From Monocercomonoides exilis (Eukaryota; Preaxostyla; Oxymonadida; Polymastigidae), in assembly GCA_001643675.2 (NCBI GenBank), contig LSRY02000012.1:1738501-1802500 (forward strand): DNA of 64,000 nucleotides, given 5' to 3'. This document shows, in pieces, positions 48,544 through 58,828 of this stretch. Each line of letters opens with the position of its first letter. Position 1 is the first letter of the stretch. The notes beneath the pieces are model-generated. The model was not told the DNA's origin. It ran no database searches and saw only the letters and a list, made by a program, of their open reading frames with translations. The translations under genes and the position numbers were made by a program.

Positions 48544-48927
48544 TTACTTTGATTCTTCAATCTTTTTTGGCAGAAGATAGTGGAAACTTTTCACTGGAAC
48601 ATGTTTAACCAAGACGTAGTATTTATCCTTTGCGTCTTCGTCTTCAGACAATTTTCTCTCAAATGAAACACGAATGCGACGTGGGATGTTCTTAATTCCT
48701 GTTTTCCAGACATAGCTGTTAACTTTGGTATCAAGACGAACGTCACGGGTGCGCATGTATTTCTTAGCGAACTGTCTGATGGTTTTAATTGCGCGAGGAG
48801 CCTTCTTTTTGAAGGAGATAGCGTGGCATGCTTTGTGAAGATTTATCGTCATTTCAACTTCTTTTGGTCCCTTGTATCTGCGCTCATTCTGCTTCTTTTT
48901 TGATTGTTTCTTCAACTTTGGTGCCAT
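48544..48927 (-). CDS. RPL31: 60S ribosomal protein eL31
   Basis: Single exon, 127 aa, the normal length for eL31, a protein near the polypeptide exit tunnel of the large subunit. The start ATG at 48927 gives MAPKLKKQSKKK; an upstream in-frame extension lacks homology. Conserved text includes TINLHKACHAISFKKKAPRA, IRQFAKKYMRTRDVRLD, NSYVWKTGIKNIPRRIRV and the C-terminal VLVKHVPVKSFHYL, which in other eukaryotes reads VTYVPVxxFKxL. It has no intron although most neighbours are split, as is common for highly expressed short genes. Very secure. Confidence 0.97.
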   Translation of the reverse strand: MAPKLKKQSKKKQNERRYKGPKEVEMTINLHKACHAISFKKKAPRAIKTIRQFAKKYMRTRDVRLDTKVNSYVWKTGIKNIPRRIRVSFERKLSEDEDAKDKYYVLVKHVPVKSFHYLLPKKIEESK

Positions 48928-49249
48928 CTTAAAACAAATCAAAAATAATCCCAAAAAATCAATTTATATCCAAATAAACAATAATGCCATCAATTTTAAT
49001 CTATGATGATAATCTACTAACAAGACAAACTTCCCTTTTCAAAATGATCAAATGGATTAAATATTCCTCATTTGACAATATTTGTGAATGATGCGCAAGT
49101 TAGGGTCAGATCAGTTGTTTGTGGGATAACTACAACTTCATGAGCGCTTGGTATGAAAAATGAACTATTGTTCAAATGCTGTGACTTTTTGTTTTCAAAT
49201 ATTTATTTTTGTTCATACGAATTTTGTTTTAATTGAAAATTATCGATGA
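48928..49249. promoter_or_regulatory. Divergent intergenic region eL31/VPS35L
   Basis: 322 bp containing the 5' flanks of two housekeeping genes transcribed away from each other. AT-rich, with no clear core-promoter motif visible. Confidence 0.5.
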
Positions 49250-52200
49250 ATGAAAAAATTAAAAATTCTCTTTGACTTAAGGTCCGTTCGTCAACGCGAC
49301 TATGAGCTTGAGCGAAAGCTATATGCTTTAAATTTTTCTGAAACTGAAGCTCAACATCCATTGTTACAAGTTCCAGAAACAGCATCACCACAAAAATCAA
49401 AGGCATCAAAGAGTGCTTCTTCACAAGTTCTTGATTATGATCCGCTTAGTGGTGATTCTGGTCTTGGAGATGACCCTTTGACTTTTGGGATGAAAACTGT
49501 AACTACTTATGAGCAGGAAGATGAAGAAGACGATCCAATTGTAATGAATTTTAAATTTTTTTGTTGTAGTGATGTTTCTTTATTTGTTCAAACGCATTGG
49601 TTTTTCTAGATATTTTTCACGCCTAGTCATATGATTCGATATGCTGAAAAGGGTATTTTGAAAGTTTATTTTGATGTTCATGGGTCAAGAATTTATATTT
49701 GATTTTATCTCAAAACAGATATGCCTGCACGCTTCACAATCCGCTTAGAGAAGCTAAATAATTCAGATGCGAAGGAAATTGAAGAAGTGCATGAACTTTC
49801 ATTTCAAGGAGTGATTGAACTTGCTGATCAGCGAAAATCTGAACTTGCTGAAGCGTGGAAAAATGATGAGAAAGTGAAGGCTTTAAAAATTGTTATTCAA
49901 CTATGCAAGTTTTTGACAGATGTGACATATCCGTACTTGTACCCTCGTCTATTTGCGATTGTGTGTCAAGGTCTCGATATGTTTGGGGAAAAAGTGTTTG
50001 AGAGGCTTTCTGTGATGGCATTCAAAGTTCCACAGCCTGGAAAGTTTTCACCGGCAGAGGTTGATGCGAAGACAAAGGAGACTGCATTGAACTGGCTTTA
50101 CAAAGTGTCGTCTATTCGGGAGCTGATTCCGCGTATCTTCGTGGAAGCAGCACTTCTGAGGGTATTTTCCTTCCTTTTGGATGACCCATACACTGCAACA
50201 CTCGAAAGGCTTTTGCAGCAGACAAACGGAATCGGCCATCCGCTTGTGTCTGCATATGCCCGCAGCTACATCGCAAAAAAGGGACTCGAAACAGACCGCA
50301 CCATCCGCGAAACGAGCGACGTTTCGCTGATTTTCTCGTCTTCAGCTTTGTCGTCATCGTCCATTGCATCTTCTTCTGCATCTTCTTCTTCATCTACGTC
50401 GTATTCGGTGAGGAGCGGAAGAGGAAGGACGATGGAAGAGAAGGAGAAGGAGAAGGTTATCTTCAAAAACAACTTTGACGATTTCCTGTTCCAGCTGAAC
50501 AATGCTAAGAGCCAAAAGGTTTGTTTAAGAAAGCAAAAGATAATGTTAAGTTATCACTACTTTTTCAATGGAAATTTTTTGGGTCATTTTTGAATTGTTA
50601 AGTTTTGGGGATATTAGGAGATTTTATGTTCAATCAATTTATCACCCATTATTTTCTTCTCATTTATTTGTATTTGCAGCGTAAAGACGAGATGAAGCAG
50701 CTGGGCATTGACTTCTCAAAGTATCTTCGTGTGTATTCGCCTTGTATGCAGATGCTTATCACATCACTCGCTCGCTCAAACAAGCACGTATGCTCTTCAC
50801 ATTTAATATTATCCCTATTGTGATAAATCTTAATTTCATTTATTAATAAAATTTTCAACAATTGAATATTTTGTGTAATCACACGAATGTTGATATCTTT
50901 CTCCATCAGGATGATTTGTGTGCCACTCTGCTGCGTCTGCACTCCACAGCCTGTCCGGACTCTCTTCTTCTGTTCCATCTGATTGAGCTGTCTCCTGCAC
51001 CCCGCATCGTCTTTCACATCGACACCATTTTAGAGAGAATCAGAAAGGACCCAGCTGTTGCTCAGTTCTTGGGATCTGTTTGTGGCGTTTTCATCTGTTT
51101 TATCTGCTTTTATCTGTGTTATGTTTTATTATCTGTCTTTTATGTTTTTCTTCTCAAATTGCATCTGTTCAGGTGAAAAAGAAGTCCTCTTCATCTTCTT
51201 CTGCTGCTGCTGCTTCTGCTGAAGTGATTCCGTCTGCCTACAACTTGGCACGTCTTCTGAGTGAGCTGGGCAGGCGCCTTTGCGAAGCAGCACCCGACGA
51301 AAGCGACCGGCTCGTTCTGCTCAACACCGTCTGGAAGATGGCCACGAAGATCACAAATGTGCAGGAATATCTGCTTGTCACACGCACCTGGATCAAATAC
51401 CCCATTCTCTACTGCACTGTATGTTATTCTGATGGAGATTACATTATTGGAGAAATGAATTTATTTAATATTGCATTTTTGGTTTATTTATAAAAACAAC
51501 AATATTGAATTCATATGTTGGTTTTGAATGAATAACATTCTTTTATTTGCATCTTGTGTTATTTTCAGGATCAGCAAACAGACATCTTTTTGAAGGACAT
51601 AGCGAGGCATATTCAAGGCACACCAGAATTCACTCAGAAATCAGCAGCTGAGAAAGAGATGGAAGAAGTCGACAACGCGACAAAGAAAGACGAACAAGCA
51701 GAAGACTCGAAAGAAGGCGAAGGAGCGAAAGAGAAAGCGAAGAAAGAGGCAGAGCGAAGGGAAGAGCGGAGAAGAGAAAGAGCATCGCAGTCTCTTTCAT
51801 CTCCACCTCCAGCAATGCAGCTGCTGTGTGAGACGCTTTGTGCAGCAGCCACAGCCCATCCGTCGACAGGCACACTCATCGCAAACACGACCTTCCAGCA
51901 GCTGTCGAACCTTCTCTCAGAAGACGAGTCCAGAGAACTCGGAATGGTCATCATATCTGCTGTGGCACGGTGTGTTGTGAGGGAAAGAGAAAGAGAAAGA
52001 GATTGGCGAAAAGAGTGTTGTTGCATATGAATTATGATTGTGATAGAAGGATATGAAATTTGAAGAGTTTGAGGGAAAGAAAGAATTAGGTGGGAAGGAA
52101 TCGTTTGTGATGCTGACATAAAGAATTCATTTATTTGTAATCAGATTTATGCATATTGAGAAATGAGTCATTGTTTTATATTGAATATTCTTCAATTCAT

Positions 52201-54121
52201 TTTGCTTTTTTCTATTTGTTATTTGTTTGTTTTTGTTGTATGCTTATTGTTTCAGCCCATCTGTTCCACCGATCACAGACTCGGTGACTGTGTACTATTT
52301 GTTTGAGATGGCAAAGAAGGCCTTTTTGTGGGTGGACTCATTCACAGCAGAAGACGAGCTGAATCGAATGGACAAAATGTTGGTGCAGTTTGCTACGAAA
52401 GTCGATCTGGGAAGAGACATCGAGCAGCAGCTGACATTTTATGTGGATTTGCGACGAGTGTTCCCGAAATACGAGCTTCTGAAGACGAAAATTGTGCTTT
52501 TTGTGAATGGACTTGCAATGAAGGTATGCTAAAATATGGAAATATCAGAGAAAGAAATAATAGAAATATTGATTGACATAAAAAAATGGTTGATTGGAAG
52601 AGAGAAAGAAACAGTGAGACGTAATTTCAATTGCTTTTGATGATTAGAAATTAACTGGAAAAAATTTTTTTAAATTGAATTTTATAAATTAATATGTTCA
52701 TTTTGTTTATTGAATTCATTATGTATTGTATGATTGTGCAATTGCGTAATTGTAAACTTCTTTTATTTCCCTGACAGACATGTCGTTTTGTGAACTTCCA
52801 CCACACAAAGAGAACGTTGTCATTTGTGAAAGGATGTGTAGCCTTCAGCCATGTCACATGCCCCTCTGTTGCTGATGTTGGCGACAGAATTCGACTTCTC
52901 ATTGATTCTGCTTGTGTTGCCTTTGCGAACAATCTGATTGGACAGGCTGAGGTGCTTCTGAGGCTGATGATAACACAAATATTGGAGATGCCTGCTACAA
53001 AAAGTGTGTTCCATTTCATCCATTGAAACGAATTCTTCATTTATTGATATTCTCTATCATTTATATTACTATATCAATAATTTGATTAATACATGTGATA
53101 TTTCATTACCTTTTCCCAGCAATACGTTCAGAAACAGTGGACACAGAGCCAGAGCTTGTGGAGCTTGTGAGCGAGATGATGTCTCTTCTTGTGATTGCGC
53201 CTGGCCATCCAACATTTGGTGCATTTGTTCTGATTCGTGCTTTGATCAAAGTCATCAACGATTACAGCTGGAGGCCAGACACAGGCTCAAGGGGTATTTT
53301 GTTCTCTCGGATGGTCTGGCTGCTCGCAACACTCGGACAAAAGAGGCTTCCATTCAAAGCAAAAGACGGTATTGAACTTGAATTTTAATATTTGTGATAC
53401 AAATTTGATGAATTATCATATTCCATTTATTTTTTATTTGTGATGATTTTACAAATGATAATAACTTTCTATTATTTTTTTGTATTTTGTTGATGAAAAC
53501 AGTTGATAGCAATGATGCGCTGTATGCACAGATGCCTGAGTATATGGAAGAACTTGTTGGGCTGATGGTAGAAACAGTCAACCAAGCGTATGATGATGTC
53601 AGACGTCTTCGTGAATCAACAACAACTGAGGTTAGATTGAATGATAAAATAAATTCATTTCTTTATTCATATTATTTGATAACTAATTTTTTTCTCACAA
53701 ATTTAAAGGGGAAAAAGGCGCTTGCAATGGTCTGTATGTATTTAAGTGAGACACTCATGTTGGCGCCTGTTGTGAATCTTCCTGGTGCCACAATGGTTAC
53801 AAAATGTTTGGACCAGGCATCAAAAGCTATCCACGAAACAGAAAAAAGCGCTGCCATCTCAATTCTTGCACGGTATGACAAATAGAAGATTTTCTATTTT
53901 ATTTACTTAAAATAACTTTTTTTGTTTATTTCTTTGTATCTTTTACTTTTGTCTGAATTGATTGCATTTTCAAATGAAGCGCTGGAGGGAACCAACAGCA
54001 CTGGATTAATTTTGAAAAGAGACTTCGGTATTTGGTTGAGAAGGATGGAAATATTATCATTAAAAAACTTTGGGGGCATATATACGATCTTCAAAACCCA
54101 CAAAAAGTAGTAAAACAATAA
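49250..54121 (+). CDS. VPS35L: VPS35L, core subunit of the Retriever endosomal recycling complex
   Basis: Thirteen exons: 49250-49540, 49610-49652, 49719-50518, 50680-50787, 50910-51077, 51173-51418, 51569-51969, 52256-52523, 52778-53003, 53120-53368, 53503-53630, 53709-53872, 53980-54121; 1077 aa (human 963). VPS35L is an alpha-solenoid that, with VPS26C and VPS29, recycles membrane cargo from endosomes with the CCC and WASH complexes. Signatures: N-terminal RQRDYELERKLYAL and a DYDPLSGDSG..DDPLTF motif, AWKNDEKVKALKIVIQLCK, LNWLYKVSSIRELIPRIFVE, GIGHPLVSAYARSYIAKKGL, GRDIEQQLTFYVDLR, and KDVDSNDALYAQ restored exactly across the exon 10/11 junction. It differs from VPS35 by these motifs. Ser-rich and Glu/Lys-rich inserts in exons 3, 6 and 7 explain the extra length. 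A short upstream exon could carry the true start. Confidence 0.88.
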
Positions 54122-54367
54122 TGAAGAGAATAATTTTATAATATTTTTGTTATTGCATTGATTCTTAGGCTTTTCTTTATTTTTCTCACTTCTTTCATTT
54201 TATTGCTTCTATACTGAGGGATAATAAATTATAATTTTTATCTTTTCTCATTTCTGCCTATTATTTTACACTTCTGTGTATCTATGATGTTTTTGTTTAG
54301 AATATGACAACTATTTTTTGAGATTTACATGAAAATGATGTAATTTTCACCACAAAAGAGCAAATTT
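54122..54367. other. Intergenic
   Basis: 3' flank of the VPS35L gene; nothing recognised. Confidence 0.55.
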
Positions 54368-54739
54368 TCACAATAAGCAACAAAAATGTTCTTGAAAATG
54401 ATGTTCAACAAAAGATATTGGGACATGTCTTGTTTGCGAGTCTTTATTATCTTTTCCCATGACTGAAGCGACATTGTTTTGTTTCTGAAAAAATGAAAGA
54501 ATTATTGATTGTCCGATTTTTAACATTATATATTTTTCTTTTGAAAATTGTGTTGTTCTATAAGGAAATTTGTCAATGTCAAACTCACTGCATAAATCAA
54601 AAACTGATGGGAGATTAATTAAAAAATCATTTCTTTTATCGGAGAGTCTGTTATTATAAAAATTCATGGTCAATTGTGGGAAAATACGAAATTTCAAACT
54701 TTTTTTTGCATTTTGTGCAGAAAAAATGGCTTCACTCAT
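54368..54739 (-). CDS. Small hypothetical ORF, doubtful
   Basis: ATG-started frame of 123 aa (MSEAIFSAQNAKKSLKF...). Codon content is mixed rather than pure homopolymer and includes hydrophilic text such as NNRLSDKRNDFLINLPSVF. A possible 47-nt intron (GTTAAA...TTTTTTCAG) lies near residues 72-88. No family recognised and no neighbour suggests a role. It sits about 70 bp from a MITE-like element, so it may be a fragment left by mobile DNA. Confidence 0.2.
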   Translation of the reverse strand: MSEAIFSAQNAKKSLKFRIFPQLTMNFYNNRLSDKRNDFLINLPSVFDLCSEFDIDKFPYRTTQFSKEKYIMLKIGQSIILSFFQKQNNVASVMGKDNKDSQTRHVPISFVEHHFQEHFCCLL

Positions 54740-54807
54740 AACTTTGATTTTCTATTTATAATTCCAAAAATGATTGGATTTCGTTATTAATAAACAAAAA
54801 TTATAAA

Positions 54808-55056
54808 AATATGGGTAATTCTTTTTGAAAAGTCGCAAATGTTTAATTTTCATATATATCAAAAGTTTCATATTTTGTTCAAAATTTCGTTTCCACTTAT
54901 GAATCTTCTTAAGAATGTTTGAAATTGCATTATCCAGAAATAGATTCCATTTTTGTGATGTTTGAAGTTCACGGACAAAAATTTCATAAAAATATGAAAA
55001 TTTTTATTTATTTGAAAATTTATCATTTGCGACTTTTCAAAAAGATTTACCCATAT
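54808..55056. mobile_element. MITE-like non-autonomous DNA transposon
   Basis: A 249-bp element with 33-bp terminal inverted repeats: left arm 54809-54841 and right arm 55024-55056 are reverse complements with one mismatch, starting ATATGGGTAA and ending GTCGCAAATG. It is flanked by identical 8-bp direct repeats ATTATAAA at 54800-54807 and 55057-55064, a target-site duplication size typical of hAT and P elements. The interior is AT-rich with no transposase. Near-identity of the arms suggests recent mobility or strong arm conservation. Confidence 0.8.
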
Positions 55057-55064
55057 ATTATAAA

Positions 55065-55944
55065 GTGCCATGGAACCAATCACGTATTTCAAAAAATGAA
55101 TTCATTTTCATTGTGTTTTTTTTATTACAAAAAGAAATTCAAAAGTGCTTCATTTTGAAATGAAAAAACCAAAAGTCCGATATTTTCCCACAATTGTTGA
55201 ATAATTTTCATTCTGTTGTTAAATGTTTATCTGTCGTTTCAAAACCCATTATTTTATTTAAAAAAATAGTGGAGACATTATAAAGGATCTTTCACTTTTT
55301 AAGGTTCATTCACAAATATTCATGACAAATACAAAAACCGAAATTTTCGTCAGAAAAAATAGGGTTTCAAAAATAATTGCTCATATTTGCATAAAAACTA
55401 ATCAAAAAAAGAAATTATTAAATAACATACGAAAGTGGAAGAATACAAATCTGAAATTATCATTTAATAGCTTGTTTATCTTTGTGATCAATCAGTAAAA
55501 CATAATAAAAAAGAAAAAAAAGCCAGGGAATTCAATGTTTTATTTTTTCTGTTTCAAAGAAGGAAAATTCAACACTTTATTTTGTTTATGTTCCTTTAAT
55601 GTGCAGTAAAATATCAGCTAATAAAAAAAAGATGATTGCATTTTTGACATATGATTTTATTAATTTGCGATTTTTCAATGTTCAATAAAATTTTTGAATG
55701 ATAATAATCATCGCCATTAAACATATATTTGAATGAAATTTTTTTTAATAAATTAGAACTGAAATTGAACTTCAATTTCACAATATTTGGATATAAATAA
55801 TTTTTTATGGTACAATTTTGATCAGTTTGAAAGAAAACAAAAACCGCTTTTATTTTGATTTTGAAATTTTCTTGAGTGAAAAAACGATAACAATTTAGCA
55901 TAAAAAAGAATCTTCCCCAAAAGAAGAACATTTTTTACTGACAG
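55065..55944. other. Intergenic, AT-rich
   Basis: 5' flank of the gene at 55945; no features recognised. Confidence 0.55.
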
Positions 55945-58173
55945 ATGGCATATTTGATGAAGCAATTTGAGGATGAAAATAAAATACAAACAGAAGCGAG
56001 TAGAACTTTTGTCAATATAAAATTTGTACCAAACGAAAATGACTGGAAATATCTTTGCAGTTGGGGATCAGAATCACTGTTGCAAAGGCAAAACGAGTCA
56101 ACTGTTGAAGGAGCATTACGGAGCGGAAGAAGTGAAGAACCATTTATGCCCTTATTAGAAAAATTCGAATGTTTCGGAGGAGATACTACGTTCTTGATTC
56201 CTTCAGTACATGAAGAAAATCAAAGCAAAGAAAATGAAGAGACTAGGAAACTTGAACAAATGAAACTTGATGAATTGCAAATCAAGAAAAGAGGAGAACC
56301 AAAAATAGAAAGAAACTCAATATTTATTAGATGCGATTACAACGATGCGTCTGGGATAAGTACTGGGCTTGAAATGTCTTCAAATGAGATTATCAATTTA
56401 CACAAAATATTTAAAGAAAAAGACAAAAAGAATTTTGATAAAGAAAACCATTGTATTATTAGTGAGAAAATGAGATTGGAACCATTAGTGGAAGAAATGC
56501 ACGAAAATTCATGTAAATTAACAAGCAATGAAAGAAATGACAAGCCAAAAGAAACGAATGATCTTAGATCTGCCAATTGTTATAGAAAAAAAACATGGAT
56601 ATGGCCTGAACGAATTGAAAATGAAATAGAATACGAAAAAGATGCGGATACGTTAGATTCGGAAGCTTTATGGAGGATTCGACGAGAAATGGCTCACAAA
56701 GTTTGGACAAACAATCTTAGAAAGGAAAGTGAAGAAATTACTGAAAGAGAAGGACATAAAGAACTAAACATTTACAATAAAAATGGACAAAAACAGGAAA
56801 CAATATATCCAGGCGAAATCAAAACAGAATATGCATTGAACATGAAGACCGAAACAGATTTCGAAGAAGCAACAGAAATAGAAGAAGAGGACGATATAAA
56901 TAGCTCTATTGCAGAAGGTCTAATGAGATGGTCTGTTGGAGAAGACAGAACTCGGAAGTTTGCGAGGGACATAGCAAGGAAGGTTAAAGAGGAATGGAGC
57001 AGAAAGGATTATGAAGCCGCATATACATTGCAAGGAATGGAAGATGAAGGAGCAAATTTGAAAGAAGAAGGAAAAGAAGAAATTAAAAATGAGAAAGAAA
57101 GATGTAAAAAGAAAATAGATGGCAACGAGAAAGTGACAGAGATAAAACACATAAACAGTAAAATGAGTGAAAAAGAACTTGGGATGAATAGAAATCCATA
57201 CTTGATAAACTGCAAAAAGGAAGATTTGACTCAAGAATTGAATGATACAAGCAATAATTTAGGAGCAGATGAAATGCATTTGTATTCAAGTCATTATCTG
57301 CAGATGCTTCAACAATCTTCTTCATTAACAAAATTGCATCATTCGACGTGCGGAGGAGAAAGTGAAGGTTCTTCGAAAGAGAATCATCTGCTTAGAATGG
57401 CTATTCAACCTACGTCTTATCACAGGGAATTAATTGAATACGATGAAAGACCTGAAAGAAACAGAAATAATGAGTTAACATTTTGCGATATTGATCACGT
57501 GAAATATGAAGAAATGAAAAAGAGAAAGGAAGACGGAAAAGAATCCAATGAATATGAAAGAGAGAAAAGAGATGTTATTCCGAAGAGAATGCAAGATATT
57601 AACTTGTATCAACTAAATGAATTTTATGAAAGGCCTTCAGATGACAGCAACAACTTGGCCAACTCCACTGGAATACAATTTGATGACACCTTCCATTCAA
57701 ATATTTATTGCATTCCTTTCTGTTCTTCTTATTTACCTCCTCAAAATCTTCAATATTCATTCCAAAATAGCATTCCTTTTTTACCAATATCTCACATTAG
57801 ATCTTCAATTCCTTCGCAAAACTTCTCTCTTTTATCTTCCTCCTTTTCAGAATCATTTTTTCCTTCTCCTTTTCCTTCTTCGACATCATCCTCAGCTGAA
57901 GAACCGTCACTTGTACTTTTATCTTCTCCATTAAAAATTGAAACAACTACATCTGAATTCAGACCGAATGTTGAATTGCCATTGCAAACGGGAAAGGAAA
58001 AGGAGAAAAGGACAACAACAGAAACAAGCGGTGCTCTTTTTGCGACTCCTCCTATTCGATACCCCTCTCCTGCTGTTCCAAATACAGGAACTTCTATTCT
58101 TGTGTTGCCGGCACAAAGAAACCCTCTTTTGGCTCTGCCACAGATTCAGAACAAGAAATTACAATTATCTTGA
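55945..58173 (+). CDS. Hypothetical charged protein
   Basis: Single exon, 742 aa, ATG at 55945, ending TGA. Not recognised. Residues 1-75 contain aromatic-rich text (FVPNENDWKYLCSWGSESLL). Residues about 210-370 are rich in Glu/Arg/Trp and look helical (SEALWRIRREMAHKVWTNNL; RKFARDIARKVKEEWSRKD). The last 150 residues are Ser/Pro/Phe-rich and include IRYPSP, a tripeptide also recurrent in the giant secreted protein. It resembles the orphan at 16073 in composition (helical Glu/Lys core between Ser-rich ends), but I could not align the two convincingly. No signal peptide or membrane segment. Confidence 0.7.
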   Translation: MAYLMKQFEDENKIQTEASRTFVNIKFVPNENDWKYLCSWGSESLLQRQNESTVEGALRSGRSEEPFMPLLEKFECFGGDTTFLIPSVHEENQSKENEETRKLEQMKLDELQIKKRGEPKIERNSIFIRCDYNDASGISTGLEMSSNEIINLHKIFKEKDKKNFDKENHCIISEKMRLEPLVEEMHENSCKLTSNERNDKPKETNDLRSANCYRKKTWIWPERIENEIEYEKDADTLDSEALWRIRREMAHKVWTNNLRKESEEITEREGHKELNIYNKNGQKQETIYPGEIKTEYALNMKTETDFEEATEIEEEDDINSSIAEGLMRWSVGEDRTRKFARDIARKVKEEWSRKDYEAAYTLQGMEDEGANLKEEGKEEIKNEKERCKKKIDGNEKVTEIKHINSKMSEKELGMNRNPYLINCKKEDLTQELNDTSNNLGADEMHLYSSHYLQMLQQSSSLTKLHHSTCGGESEGSSKENHLLRMAIQPTSYHRELIEYDERPERNRNNELTFCDIDHVKYEEMKKRKEDGKESNEYEREKRDVIPKRMQDINLYQLNEFYERPSDDSNNLANSTGIQFDDTFHSNIYCIPFCSSYLPPQNLQYSFQNSIPFLPISHIRSSIPSQNFSLLSSSFSESFFPSPFPSSTSSSAEEPSLVLLSSPLKIETTTSEFRPNVELPLQTGKEKEKRTTTETSGALFATPPIRYPSPAVPNTGTSILVLPAQRNPLLALPQIQNKKLQLS

Positions 58174-58828
58174 TCAATGCAACTGCCTTTGAACTAATAA
58201 TTTCTATTTATTCTTCAGTTCGGTTAGTAAACATGAAATACTGATTTTATCTTCGAGAAGCAATAAACGAGTGAAGATTTTCAATTCAAAAAGGCGAATT
58301 CAGAAATCTTTATGAACAGTTTAGGAATGTTATTCATTTGACTTTCAAGATGATTATTTGAAAAATTAACAAAAAGTTAAAAAAAAAGTGCACAAACATT
58401 TTAGTGAAATCGAAAATATTATTGTTTTAAGAATATATTTTATGAATTTCAGTTTTTTGTTTTTTCCTTTTTTTTTAGACAATCATTACTTTATTGAAGA
58501 TGATTTCAAATTATTTTTGAGAAGCTTCTTTTTTTTTATTATTTTAAAGAGAAAATGTCCATCTTTTTTTTAAACTTTGCTTTCCATTTTATATCTTTAA
58601 TTGTCATATGAACTTAGGCGAATAAAAAAAGATTTATGTTAAAATGAATTGTTGCAATAAATATTTGAAACTCAAAAATGAAAATTACCGCAAAAAACGA
58701 GGGGGAAAAATTGATTCTGAAAAAGAAGAAAGAAAATATACATAGGAGGCAACAATCTTTGACAATAAGAATCAAAATTAATAACTTTTTTCAACACTCC
58801 AATCCAATAGGATTGTTCAATGTGAAGA
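58174..58828. other. Intergenic between convergent genes
   Basis: About 655 bp of AT-rich DNA; nothing recognised. Confidence 0.55.

Noticed and set aside
49541-49609. Short ORF end after the first VPS35L exon (VMNFKFFCCSDV...)
   Set aside because: Intron sequence read through; splicing at GTAATG/TTCTAG restores the family reading.
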